From the NCBI GenBank assembly GCA_030248215.1, contig JASANG010000870.1, positions 1-64,000 on the forward strand: a DNA stretch of 64,000 nucleotides, in the 5' to 3' direction. Made by a program: the position numbers and the translations under genes. The stretch is from Enoplolaimus lenunculus (Eukaryota > Nematoda > Enoplea > Enoplida > Thoracostomopsidae). The stretch's first letter is position 1. The number at the start of each line of letters is the position of its first letter. The notes under the pieces are model-generated. The model was not told the origin of the DNA. It worked only from the letters and a program-made list of their open reading frames with translations, and made no database searches. Positions 11,387 through 25,200 of the stretch are shown piece after piece.

Positions 11387-11870
11387 TTGTGTCCACGGAG
11401 TAGCCCCTTTCTCGTCGACTATATGTCGACATGTATGCTGTCGGCTGGCATACAAACAGTGCACTATACTGTATTGCATACGCACATAACGGACAAGCAT
11501 GTCTCACATGCTTGCAGATACCTAATAGTTACGGTGGTGGCCCCGAACTTTATAAAATTGGTTTTTACAAGCGGGCGTCTTTAAATGCTGATGCATGCGT
11601 TTCTGGGAAAGTCAAGGAAGTTAAAGTTTTGATTCGTTGTAGTATAAATAAAAAATTCATGCCAACGCTTGTCCGTTATGTACATATTCAATATATCGTG
11701 TTATACTACTATGCTTGCAGACAGCATACGTACGTGTTGACGTATAGTCGACAAAAGCAGTTTGGGACGCGGGCTACGTGGCCCGGTTATAGAGCGTTGT
11801 TTTCCGAATTTGCAAGATTGAGGCTTAATCCCTCCACCGCAGCTCTGCTTTTTCAACTGTTCACCAGGGT
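11387..11870 (+). mobile_element. tRNA-derived SINE cluster, forward copy
   Basis: Contains the leader typical of this SINE (GGACAAGCATGTCTCACATG, GCTTGCAGACAGCATACG) and the tRNA-like part GGGCTACGTGGCCCGGTTAT. Its boxes are worn. Two leader blocks (about 11400-11530 and 11650-11740) indicate two overlapping or tandem copies. The 147-codon ORF here is an accident of the repeat. Confidence 0.55.
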
Positions 11871-12545
11871 GTAACCGGATATGTATCCGGTTCCGGCTTG
11901 GTCTAAAAATCGGCATCCGGCCCTGGTATTTTTCTTTCCGCATATTTGTTTAAAAATTTAAAAAATGAAACTGATTGATAATTTATGTTATGCATGCGTA
12001 GTTGATCCCTTTTTGTAAGCTTATTATGATATTTCGCTTGGCAGGTTGAAACTAAACGCAACCTTTCAATAAACATAAAATAACGGAAGAGGATCGTTGT
12101 TAAAGTGTTATGCTTTGTCCCGATTATATAACATAGGCCACAGAAGGAAAATTTGTGAGTTACGTTCTGATATTTGAATGCCGGTTAGTATTAGATTGGG
12201 ATAGATACTTAGACTTGCATGGATACACACGAATATATCTCAATTTATGCTTTATTTTAGTTTTTTGTTTTGAATTTCAGTTATTTGTGGAATTAAATAA
12301 TTGAAAATGTATGTGCTTCTGGTATTTTTTGAGTGATAAACAATTGATTTACGAATAAATCATACGTAATTAGTGCGTTCAAACATTAATTGAAAAAGTA
12401 AATAATATGGTTTACTAAACCAGAATACAACCTGTAAAGAAATATGACATTAAATAAAACAACGAATTAACTATCCGGCTCAGGCGGGATATTAGATTAT
12501 CCGGCTCCGGCTCCGTCAGTGTTTGGTATCCGGTTGCACCTAGTG
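11865..12545. mobile_element. hAT-like TIR element, family D
   Basis: Left end CAGGGTGTAACCGGATATGT, right end TATCCGGTTGCACCTAGTG, with ATCCGG/CCGGCTCCGG words near both ends. About 680 bp with an AT-rich interior and no ORF of note. It abuts the SINE on its left. A longer, more eroded relative of the 7702 copy. Confidence 0.65.
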
Positions 12546-12589
12546 AAAAAATAGAAGACTAGGGCCCTACTTAAATTGTACTGGGGGAG

Positions 12590-12770
12590 CTACTTGAATA
12601 CTGTAAGCATGTGGGACATGCTTGTCCGTTACGTGCACATGCAAATGCAACACAGTGCCGTACACTGTATGTATGCTAGGCAGCAGCATACGGACTTCGT
12701 GGCGCAGTGGTAGAGCGTTTGCTTAAGGATTTGTAGGTCGATAATCAACGGGGTATATGTTAAATTGATT
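12590..12770 (+). mobile_element. tRNA-derived SINE
   Basis: A leader (GCATGTGGGACATGCTTGTC, GTATGCTAGGCAGCAGCATA) precedes a clear tRNA-like module. The module is GACTTCGTGGCGCAGTGGTA (A box) followed 34 nt later by GTAGGTCGATAATC (degenerate B box). The cloverleaf is not intact, so I call it a SINE and not a tRNA gene. It sits about 470 bp upstream of the myotubularin start codon. Confidence 0.65.
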
Positions 12771-13237
12771 TCCGATTGCACTCTGTATAGCACCTATTAT
12801 ATATCAGTTGTTGATAGGTCTTGTGGCTTTGGAACTAATGAATGATGAGCTTTGAAATTTAGCATTGTTTTCGAGTTTGATTTGTCCTGCGTCTCTGCCA
12901 ACTGGTAGATTCATAATTACAGGAGTTTATTAGTTTGATAACTTTCGCTAACTTTTGATAGATGCTGTACGCATTGGAGAATATGGGAAAGGTTTGCACG
13001 TGGTTGTACATTCGAAATGTGCAGTTGTTTTAGTTTAATGAACTTTTTCCCCAGTGTAGTAATCACATATGTAAATTCCTGTGTATATTGTGAATCTAAA
13101 TGAAGTTACAGATTTACTTACAAACCTATAAGTATAATGTATATTTTGTCTTAATATATACATTATATTTATATCGTAAAAGAATATTTGCCTATTTTAT
13201 TAATGTGAATTTTCCTGACATATACTCACTCATCAGT

Positions 13238-16200
13238 ATGCGCGATGAGCATCAATCTGCTACTGCCCGCATAAGTCATTATAGTGGTGATTCCAGCAGT
13301 ACTGACGAGTATGGGAGTATGAAAGTTTTTCACGCGAGGTATATACATTTAAATAGTGTTTGTTGTGGGGAAAAATTTTCAATCTTTGTGTCTCACTCGC
13401 ACGGATCATGCATTTATTTTAAGTTACCTAACGTTTGCAGTTTGCGTGGTATTATGTTCGTTCACAATAAAACCTACATAATCACTATTATAAGTACGTA
13501 TATATGTGTTAAATATGGAGGTTTCGAAAAATTTAATTTCTTTTCTACCATTGGCTCGGAAAATCTCCATACGAATGTTAATTTTGAAATATTTTGTGAT
13601 TCATTATTGATACTTATAATTTATATATATTTTGTTGTTTAGCGATGCTTTTCCTAAACACAAAGCAGTTCAGTTGTTTGCATCACTTGACTGGCATAAG
13701 CCTGAATCGCACGCAACAGCAACAGCAACATTCAACGCTTCAAATGTTACTATTGTAGCGTCCAGTAGTAGTCCTTCCACTAATCATCTAAATCGTCGTT
13801 CTCCCTTGAATAACTTAGAAGCCAGTGATATGAATAATAATACCGGCTGCAGTAGAAATAAGTCATCTTTACCCAATATTGATACGAGCGTCGTTAGATC
13901 TACCACAACAGCTGCAACGACAACAACTGCTGTCACCACAAATGCACCGTCGACAAATATTGAAGACTATTTACCATTCCAACTACTCGCTGGCGAATTT
14001 GCTCATTACTTTAGTGTTTACCCTGACAAAATATTGATTTTGACCAATTATCGGCTGTTGGTTGCAGTTGATTGTGGAAAAAAGGTACCTATATACATAC
14101 GTACCTAATATTTTATCAGGAATAAATATGTTTTACTATTAACTACAAATTAAGACAGGCCCTTGGTTTGGTAATGGTGTTGCTTTTCGTGAGTAACATT
14201 TTAAGGGTAGAATTAATATTTGATGGGTAAATAATTGTCCAGTTTAAGCGCTTCGCGTCCGATATGTTTTTTAATTAGTTTACTGGGAACCACATCCATG
14301 CTGTTGGGTTATGAACTTGTGATGTTTGGGATATCAGATATCCGTACTATGTTTTAGTATATATGTTTAATTATTTATTCCATGCCCGTAAATTATGTTA
14401 TTTCAGGTGACGGTTAATATTCCTGTGTTGACAATAGAATCAGTAGAAATCAAAGATTTCTTCGTCTTGTTCCTATCGTGCAAGGACGGAACAATTACTG
14501 AGTAAGCAGAGTGTTGTTGTCCTGGATTGTTCAGTTCAATTACTGACTACGTTTAAATGGAAGAAAATCTAAATTCGAAGTCAGCCATCAGATTATTCTT
14601 TTTATGGTCCACAATTCTTTTATTCAAAATTATCATACTTTTGTATCGCGTTTTAATTTAAACTGGAATGCGTAAAGTGAAATTGTTTGGCTATTTTGTA
14701 CTAATATATAGTGAATTTCTAGATCAATGTGATTGTGTATCTTGTCCAAATACAGGAGGTCACTTCATCTTAAGTTGGAAAGATATACGGAAGCGTACTT
14801 TCGGATGACAGAGTAATAAACTTCTGCAGGCGACGCACTTTTAGCCATCTTTTCTCGTAGTATCTAGCCCTCTATCTACCTCAGCCTTACTGTTACACAA
14901 TGTAATGTTTGCGTTTAGGATTTCATTTCATAATAATGAAACATGTGCTGTGTGGTCAAAATGTTTGATACAAGCTACTGCTGTGCCCCTGAAACCTGAT
15001 GACATATTTGCATTTCCGTACTACGCATGGACACTTGATACAGCGGCTGCTATAGCCGCTGCAAGCGAGACCGCTTCTAATATCACAGCTGCGGCCTCGA
15101 ATCAGACCACTACACCCATATCTACTTCTACTCAATCACCACCTAGAAATGGTGAAACTGGGACCGGAGTGACAGTAGAAAACGGATTTAAACGGTCACT
15201 GGTTGCAGCGCAGTTTGGCATGAATAAAATTGGCAATAGTATGTTGGTCCCGTTTATTGGTAAGATTTTAACATAATTTAACTGTTGTGTATATTTTGTG
15301 AAAAAATGGTTAGAGAGTGTGGTTGTAATAATAACTCGCGGTTCTTTGGTGTTTTTGGTTCTTGGTTTTCTAATATTTTATTTTTTGTAGAACCACCGCT
15401 GAAAGATCCAAAAGATCTTGTGCGCTTTGAATTCAAACGTCTTGGTTTTAACGGAGACTACTGGCGTGTGACTCATGTAAACGAAGATTTCAAGTAAGAA
15501 AAGAACACAATGTTTATAATGACGCATTGCGTATTTTTAAGTATATACTTTTACTAAGTATTATTATTAAAGATTACTCTTTGTTAGAATATACTCTTGG
15601 TATTTGGCTGCACCATAATCAATATTTACTGCGGCTATCGCCAGTGTAGTATGGAGTTTTTAATGAAACAATTTTATTCCAAAATATATACGTAGGTTTA
15701 ATTCAATGTCTTGAAGCTTTCAAGTCAAAATAGATAGTGTGTATATTATTTGTAATGCTTGTATGTGACTCAGTTGTTTTATTTGTATTTAAGACTATGC
15801 AGCACTTATCCAAAGTGCTGGATTACGGTTAAAGAAATGGATGATGATCGAATTGTGAAAAACGCAAATTTTCGTAGTATGAATCGAGTGCCTGCCGTTG
15901 TCTGGCGGTAAGTTAGGTTTATGTTTTTTGCGAATATTAAACGGTTCCGGTGTTAAAACCACAATTTGTTGGGTTTTTTTATTCTGGAATTTTTCACACG
16001 GTATTAGTTTGCAGCACAAGAAACCACCCTGCTCCCCTTAAATTTTTTTATAGAATGTAACCGACATTTTCCAAAACCCTGGCAACTCCCTTGAAGTTCT
16101 TGTATACAAACTTCAATTTTCCTTGTTTTGACGCTGTTTATCCTTGTATTAACTTGATAACTTTGACGTTTGCCTGAATCGGTTCCAGGAACGTATAGAT

Positions 16201-19200
16201 TTTAAACCGGCACCATTCTGAGCCTTTTGAAACCGTATATAGACGCGTTCATGACTTGAAAATGTTTTTGTTGTAATGTTGCTAGGTTGCAACCAGAATT
16301 CCGGTTCAAATTAGAATTCCTATTCAAATTCAGTTCCGATTGCGATTGGAGGGATAATCCGAATCGGAATTGTAATTTATCAGCGTTTATAACCTATGTT
16401 ATTGTATTAAGTTTCATAACCAGTCGTTGTAGGACTATTTTATTGAGCGAAGCTCGAACACACGTAAGCAATTAAGGTAATATGCAAATTAGTTATTAGC
16501 TAACTATTAATTTATCGGTTTTGGGGGTTTGTAAGCAATTTCCTCAGATTTCTCGCACCCAAAAACCCTTCAGCCACCCAAATAATTTTTGAAATAATTT
16601 AAAGTCCTAATTTTGACTTGTCAATTAAGCTAATATGCAAATTAGTTATTAGCTAACTGCTCAATTATCGGTTTTGGAGGTTTGTAAACAGCCTACGTAG
16701 ATTCCTCGCACCCAAAACCCTTTAATGCTAAAATTAGATTGCTTCTAACTGTAATAATTAGTGGAATATTGTGGAAAGTCCTAATTTAGGCTTAATTAAT
16801 TATGCAAATCAGCCTGTAGCTAATAAACGGTTTAAAATTTTAAAACGCCAGTGCGAGGTTAACACCCCAGGATAATTGGCTTTGAAACAAAAAAAAGTTT
16901 TTCAAAATCGGTTCGCCGTTCTTGAGATTCTTTTCGGACGGACAGACGGACGGACGGACATCCACCTTTCGACTCCCAAGTACAAAACATAAAACGCTTC
17001 GCGAAACTCTGAGCTTCGCTCGGAGTTTTGCTTCGCTCAATAACCGGTGCATATATCAGTTCTCAGCTCATTTTTTCTTATATATGGCATGGAAATTATC
17101 ATAGAAACATTAATAACATGCACCATGAAACACATTTATTCATTTAACACATATTATTTAATAATAATAATAATAATATAATAATAATAATAATAATACT
17201 CGGTATGTAAAACGTATGGGTTCTGAAAATTTACAGTTCCGATTCCGGTACAAATTTCCGTTTTCGAATTCGGTATAATTCAATTCCACTTTGCATCCTG
17301 GTAAATACGTAAGGATTGTCGAAACGCTGAAATACGTATTTCGATGAAAATTTTAGTGATGGTTCTATAGGATTTTGTGCTAGCACTCGGAAGTTATATG
17401 ATTACATTTACTGCTCACCTCATCTTAATTTTAGAGATTCGTTCACTGGCTCAGTGTTGTTGCGCAGTGCTCAACCGACTCCAGGTATAACGCTGTGTCG
17501 TAGCGGAGATGACGAGTTTATGCTCAAAGCTGTGATGACCGCATGCGACGCAACACGGCCCGGTTTAACAAGTTCGACCTCACTTAATGTTATAAAAAAC
17601 GGTGGTTTGAGTCAAGTTGAATCCGTCAAACTTGGTGGTAAAGATTCTGTGCGAGGGGAGATGCCGATATACGCATACGGAAATGGAGATGTTAACGGAA
17701 CCAGTGATTTAGTGGTAGCTGGAGGATTGGTTGTTGCTAAGCCTGGCTGTAGCGGTTTGAACAAGGACGTTGCATCGAAAGATTCAATTAAAACTGGTGT
17801 GGATTCGGAGATGAACGGTGAGGACGGGCAGAATTCAGAACACAAGGAAGTGACTAAGGAAGCAAATGGAGACACGGGCGCGGCACATCGGAAATCGAGT
17901 AAAGATGCTTCTCAAGGTATATAAGTGGCTGTGTATTCCACTGATTTTGGGGGTTGGTAGTTTCTTATTATATGGATGATGGTTAATTTGGTTTCGCTGC
18001 TAATGAGATTAATATATGTGGCGCGAGGTTTTATTTCTACTGATTGACTCGTTTTATCAAAATATGGTTTTGCTTTCATCTAAAATGTGTGTATGTGCTA
18101 TAAATGTCACGGGGCCAGGATTAACCCGCGGCCTTGGCTCCGATACCAAAGCTTTAGGCTGTTACCTCCAAAAACGCTAAACTTCAAATTTCATGTACCT
18201 TTTGCATAAGCATGTGCCTGAGAGCACCGTACCGTTTTTCTCGTATTGCGTCACGTGACATTTTGCTGATACTCCCATGTTATGATCTGAGTGTTAATGC
18301 ATTTATTATTTGCCATATCGCGTCACCTGACATTTTGCCTATGTTAATGTCATAAACTTACTGTGCTGTGTTCGGATTTTGGCTAACTTGTGCCACTAGA
18401 CATTGTTTTTCTGGTTCCTTCCATGGTCCGTATGGCCACGACCCTCCCACCCTGTGGCGCCGGGGCCCATACAAAAATATGTACAAAAGATTGTTTAGAC
18501 AAGAAAAATGGGCCTGAGGTGTCTGTAGCAACAACAACAACATCGGCGACAAAAGCAACACGACTTTTAATTGTGGACGCTCGCTCATACGCCGCGGCAT
18601 TTGCAAATCGTGCGCGTGGTGGAGGATATGAATTTCCAGGCAAGTAACTAAAGGTTGTAGTTAGGAGATGCTCAAATGTATTATTTAAAGCAAACTTTAG
18701 CTCCAAAGTTTGACGAATAAGTAAAATTTTGAGATTCGGTACTCGGTGTACGTGATGATGCTGAATAACAGGGTGCAAAGCGGAACTTAATTATACCGGA
18801 ATCGGAATGGGAACAACAAATTTATACCGGAATTGTAATCGGTATCGGAACTAGAATTTTTTAACTGTACGGATAATTTGTATTGACAAATATAACATTG
18901 ATTTAGGGTGTTGTTGGTTTTTTAACAATTTTCAAAAACGTCGCATGAACTAACTGGCCCTGCTTTTTGGTTTTGCAAAAGCTAAACTACAATCAATTAT
19001 TGATAAGTAAACTCATCGAAAGCAGATTAATAGATAAATGATACAGAATTTTGATCCAACGTATCACAACAAGTAGGATTAAAATTAAAATGTCAAAATT
19101 CGGATTCCGATTGATTGTGCAGTCGGAATTGGAATCGAAACTCGTTTTGCATCGGAATTCTAATCGGAATCAGAATGCCGGTTACACCCTACTGAATAAA

Positions 19201-22200
19201 ATATTTCTAAAGTGACTGGCCTGGTTGACGAAAAATAGGTTGACGTGTCGTTCTATCGTCACATCAAAACTGTATTTCTGCTGAGGATGTGTAGATCACT
19301 TGTGGTTGATGAAACATCGTTTTTTACACGATTGTGTTTAATTTTACTTTTTTAGAATACTACAATCATTGCGAAGTATTATACATGGGAATGCCGAATG
19401 TCCACGCTGTACGCAAAAGCTTCACTTCACTCCGTCAATTGTGTTGCTATTTTTATCAGGATCAACGATTGTAAGTCCGCCTTGTGTGTCAAAGCACGTT
19501 TTCGAGTTTTATAAATGAAATTTTGGCTCTTATATTTGCATTTATTTGACTACTATTTTGAGCGCCAAAAAGTTACGTCTGTGTAGCTAGATGGAGAAGA
19601 ATGTAATTAGTTACCGCAACAGATGTATCATATCGCGTTTAGTTTCTGTAGCAAACCGACCACCTTTAGTATCCGGTGTTTTGATTTCTAGTTTCGTGGG
19701 TATTAGTTTGAACATGTGATACCTGATTTTCGCTGTTGCCATGATTTTATTCAGGGTTCACTTAAGCACAAGTTTCGAAAGAGTCATCATTATTCAAATT
19801 ATTGTGGTTGTTCAATTTTAGCTGGCTCTCCGGGTTAGAAAATTGTGGCTGGATGCAATATTTGAGTTCACTTATGTCGACGAGCGTGCTGGTGGCACGT
19901 GCGCTTCGTGAAGAGGTATTCTGTTTTACATTATAGCTAGAATTGGACTACATAGTGCTTGAGTGCAATATATAACGAAATGGCACGTTTATCTTTGTTG
20001 TGTGTTTCAGCTGCAAATTAACGGGAGGTGTAAAAGTGTAGGTTCACAACAATTATAAACCGCTTATTTAAAAGCATCTGCCAAATATGTATATAAATTT
20101 TCGCCATATATTTTGCACCGATAATGCTATAAAACAAGCTAACGGGTTCCATTTCTGGTGTATAGGGTCGAGACGACTGAAAATTTAACGAAATTACTGT
20201 TGGTAACTTTTTCTGCGTACTGCAATTTGCGTAACATTTGATAGCATTAGATTTATTATTCTAGGGACGTCCTGTGCTTGTTCACTGTACGGATGGCTGG
20301 GATCGAACAACGCAAATAGTTTCACTCACAAAAATTATTCTTGATCCGTATTATCGGACACTTACGGTGAGTTTTTGTAGGGTTCATTTTTTCAATTGCA
20401 TATATATCGCAGCTGTAACAAATTAGCGATAGCTTTTCAAATTGACGAACGTTCCGACTTTTTTTAACTAAACAACTACGTAGCTGGAAAAGCGGATAAA
20501 GTTTGGCTTCGAACTGGCGGCCTTAGGATTCCGAGGTAAGCGTTCTACCACTGCACCACGTAGCCGGCTTCTTCAACTACATTTATCGTCGACGATTTGT
20601 CGACATGCTGCCGGCAAGCATCACATCATTTGCACTTTAAGACAAGCATATCTCATATGTTTACAGGGCAAGCTCTTTTCCCACTGCCAGGGGGAGAATG
20701 AGTCGGAGATGAAATGTGGATGTGAGAGAAGTTATATTTCTTGTATGTTAATGAAATTCATGTTTTTGCTTTGTCTAGATTCGTATGTATGTAGTACTTA
20801 TATATAGGCGCCAAAATTTTCAGTGTAGGTACACTGCCTCGACCTATATTCATGTGCGACGTTAAAACTACTGTAAATCATGCCTAAAGGTCTGGAAATT
20901 GTGAAAAAATTTGTGTTTGTAGCTGAGTGCAAATAAGCAAGGTCGGGCGGTCAACTGCTGGGAGGAGTCGGAGTGCTGGCTATTGCGAATGGGGCTGGCC
21001 CTCCGCTAAGAGAACCCTAGTTTGGGTTCACTATATTACTTTATTTTAGGGTTTTATGGAGCTCGTCGAACGGGAATGGATTGAGTTTGGGCATAAATTC
21101 AACGATCGAAACGGCATCACATCGACCGCTTTGGGTGAACGTGCACCGGTATTTTTGCAATGGATCGATGCTGTGCATCAACTCATTGGCCAGTTTCCAC
21201 TTGCGTTTGAATTCAATGAAACTTATTTGGTATGCTTTTCACTGTAACTGGCTTAACAAGAAAAAATTTTGAGGGGCACGACCTGCTATTATATATTATT
21301 CTTAAACACGATCATAGAACGAAGTTTTTAATATGAGAAACTTTCATAAGGGGTACTCCCCCAACCTGGCGTCGCTCCTGTTACTCATTCACAACCGCGT
21401 TTTGTGTAGCCTAAAATGTGGGTAACACCAAGAGTCCATAATAAGAGTGTGCAACTTCCAAAAATACGCGTGGCATAAAAAGTACCACCGCGCGTTGCGT
21501 GTTGCCCATACCCCCCTTATTTAGGGGGGTCAACTGCACACAGAACTCAGCTAAACTTAATTCAAGAATATAACCGGACAAGGTTTGCACTGTGTATCGC
21601 AACAGTATTTGCCTGCGTTCAAGGTTTCAAACCCCCCCCCCCCCAATGAGGAGGGGTAGACCAAAAACGCAACGCGTGCCGGGTACATTGTTTAATACGC
21701 AGAATGTACCCAGTTGCACACTCTTCTTATAAAGAGTGATCATCCACTCTTGATACAACGAATACAATTAGTCCAACATAGAATAACATTTGTAAATGAC
21801 TATCTAACACACTTAAAAAGCTGGCGAAAAACAAAATTTCCGCAAAGCATTAATGAACCAAGAATTGCCTTTAGAGTTATTGATTAGGGATGTGCCGATA
21901 CCAATATGTTTGCCCATGCCGATTCTTGTTTTGAAATTTTGCCTATGCCGATTCTAACATTAGTACACCACCATGCTTAATAAACAGATAGGATACTGCA
22001 TTACATCATTATATGAAGACTTATACCCTAACCATCAAGCGATTATAATTTTTGATAAGAACGGGTCATTTCAATTAATTTTTTCAATCACGAACGCAAG
22101 AGAGAACAGTTTTCGTGACCAGGCACGCTGATATGCATCCAGAAACGAAATGGATAGCATTCCAAATGACTTATGTGAAAAAGTATCGGTAGAGAATCGG

Positions 22201-25200
22201 CAATTTTTTGCAGTGCCGAAAACTACAAAAAAGGCAATTGAAGTTATTTAATTTGAAAATTTCAATATTTTTTGGTGATTACCCGAAATTGACCAAGACC
22301 GAGAGTTTTTTGGCCGGTCTCGGTAGTAAGGTCTCGGGTGTCAGTTTTTATCTAGACCGCCCATTCCTGCTTAAAATCAAGGCTATTACTTTCGTTTAGG
22401 ATAATTATGCTTGTATGCCTATTAAATGTGTTTTTCAGTTGAAATTATGTCAACATGTATATTCTGGCCTGTTTGGTACGTTTCTGTACAACTCATATCA
22501 AGAACGCGCAAATGCTAACGCACAATGCCGATCATTTTCAGTTTGGTCCTACTTGAATTCACCTCAACAGTATGATGGCGACGGACAACTAGGGGGAGGC
22601 TCATGGTACAACGAGTATCGAAACATTTTATACGAACCACCGCCTTGTTGTCCCGTACTAGAAGGCAGCGCAACTTCAAGGACCGCCAGTAAGAGTGTTC
22701 CGTTGTGGCCGAAAACAGACGTTATGTACTTGAAGTTTTGGACAAAACTATTTTGCCCACCGCGAAATGTTCAAACCAGCAATGATAATACGACGTCAGG
22801 GGGAAGTAATAACACGAATGGCGCTGGTATAGGCAGTGGTACAATCGCAACTGGAAGCAGCGCAAGTATTAACGCAAGTAATACTAGCCTTAATGCAATA
22901 GCGCCATCGGCCGCGTCTACGCACCAAACCGCGTATAGCGTGCATGGCTCAGTGGCGTGTACGCGTGTCAGAGGAGCTAGTGGGTCGTCGTCTTGTGCCG
23001 GTAACGGCACCGGTTCGAGCCGGGCATCGTCTCAAGATGTTTTGTTTACAGTCGATCCGTGTGTGGCGGCAAACGCAGGCGAAGCATGTTGTGATTCTGT
23101 TATGGATGACAAATCGATCCCAATATGCCGTCATGCGGTGTCTGCGGCGGAGTTGCTTGACCAGCCAAGTGAAACAGAGACAGATCCTTCTGTGAAAGAA
23201 AGCTTGTGTCACCGTCAAACGTGCGTACAAAGCGATCCAATTGCAGTTGTCAGCGCCCAAGTCGCTGGCGCGGCTTCTCGTTCTCGGTCATTTCTGGACC
23301 TGAGCAACGCTAGCAGTTGCTCGTTTTGTATTTTGTCAGCTTCTGGACGGCATAATTGCCCTGGTGCTGATAACGTATCACAGCATAATTGCACTGATTG
23401 TTCTAGCACGTCCCCTCGTTTGAATGTAAGTGACGGTTCGTTGACAAAATGTGGATCAGATTATGCGTTACATCGTACTGTACTTGAGACAGGACCCTGC
23501 CAGCGTGCTCCTGCCTTCGCAGACAGAATTATTGCGTCTAGTCCTCAGAAGCAAATACCAGTCTATTGTAGTCAAGCCGAAAGTGAACCCGCAAGAAGGA
23601 CGCTATTGAGTAAAGAAGGTCTGTCTGGTACCCAACAAGGGACCGATGTTATAGACGGATGTCGAAACGTTCGCGAAGATCGCCCGCCGGACAGCGCCTT
23701 GTTTAGAGTTAGAAACGATTCTATTATTGATAGTATCTTACGTAACTGTGAGAATGAAGTAGGTCCGCGTGTAGTGACTCAGAATGCTAGTAATACCGTA
23801 ATGGTTACCGCAAGCGATCGCAGCAATGACCGTGAGATAATCCCCAGGGAACCTATAGTTCACTGCCTTCGACCACAATATCAACAGGAAACGGTTGGTA
23901 TTGGTCTAAACAGGAAAGCGTTAAATGTGTTTGACGTGGTGACAACGTTCAATGCCAAACTTAAATTTGATGATGAACAGATTACGAATGGCGTTCCGGA
24001 TGGGAACGACACGAAGATTTTTACTTCAATCGAAAAAACAATGATGACAACTACTGCAACAACAACGGCACAGACGACAAACATGGATGATATGAGTACA
24101 AGTACTAGCGATATCAGTGATTCTGCTGCGCGATCAATATTTTCAACTGAATTTGACGGCGCTGCGATGGGAGCGGGCTGGAATTTGTTACCGCTTCAGC
24201 AGCAGAATGGGGATCGCGGTTCGCGGGCATCTGACTTTGATCGCAAACAAATTTATAATTTAACGATCCGGACACAAAAGGCTGGGGGTGGGTGGATACC
24301 AGAAAGCCGGGTCTGTGATAGCCAGCTATGGACTGCAAAGGGATATTTACCTTATGATGTTATGGCCGCTAGTGGGTGTAGAGTAAACGGGGAACCGCTC
24401 GATGCAATGTTTGGTGATGCTCGAAGGACTATGCTGTCACAGCAACGAAGTATAGTTTCGAAGCTAAGAGATGGCACAGACTTGACGAGTATCACTAAGT
24501 TGGTTGACTCGGACGGTTTAAGTGCAATCTGTGATCCACAACAAGCACGTATTCGTGCGATTGATATTGCGTATAGGGTAAGTTTAGGCATGACATAGCT
24601 TGATTTGAGTTCTGTTTATTTTGAATTTTATGCTGTTTTGACAAGTATTTCGTAAAATACAGTAAAGTTAAGATGATCACAAAGTTATTTGATATGGTGT
24701 TTCTAATGTAAAACTTGATATTAACGTGAAGACGGTGGGACTTGATATTTTGCAAGAAAGTTCTAATTCGACACCAGGTTTTTCTTCCAAGTGCATCATC
24801 TTTTTTTCTCTAGGTTGCATCGGAAAAACTTTTGAACCAGTTAGTACTTTTGTGGTTAGCGAAATTCCAGCAAAGAATTAGATACTACGTTATAGTCATC
24901 GTTGTTGTCTACATGTTCTCAGACTACTATTGCTCGCCTCGAAGCGGAGAATTATCGGCTTCGGGTAATTGCTGAACGCAAATTAGCGACAATTTGTCGT
25001 TGCTGCGGTGGTGATACATCGGCTACTAACACAACTCTCAATGGCGATCATGGTTGCGGGTTTGCCTGTGCAACTGCGTCGGCGACTGCGACAGCTAAAG
25101 GTGTTTCGCTGAACGGAACTGCAAGACATAACACGTCTAATAATGGGACGCCGTGCGCTCGACACAATTGTGGCCCTGGTGGTTGCGGAGAGGTAACTAA

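Larger units (their letters stand above)
16284..17302. mobile_element. Family D TIR element with internal insertions (MTMR intron 6)
   Basis: The left end (GGTTGCAACCAGAATTCC) and right end (TTCCACTTTGCATCCTGG) are inverted and carry the family's CCGGTTC/TTCCGATTCCGG words. The 1-kb interior contains a tandem repeat (16476-16870), a run of ACGGACGG and an ATT microsatellite. It therefore looks like an older family-D copy that took later insertions. Confidence 0.5.

Noticed and set aside
11431-11874. ORF of 147 codons
   Set aside because: It runs through two tRNA-derived SINE copies; no protein motif.
12690-12765. tRNA gene
   Set aside because: A and B boxes are present but the B box is degenerate and the acceptor and anticodon stems do not pair. 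The sequence recurs elsewhere with a common leader and tail, so it is a SINE.
20010-20045. Possible mini-exon after TGTGTTTCAG in MTMR intron 10
   Set aside because: None of its possible donors preserves phase. Joining exon 10 directly to exon 11 reproduces the family alignment ([13 protein letters not shown]) with no gap.
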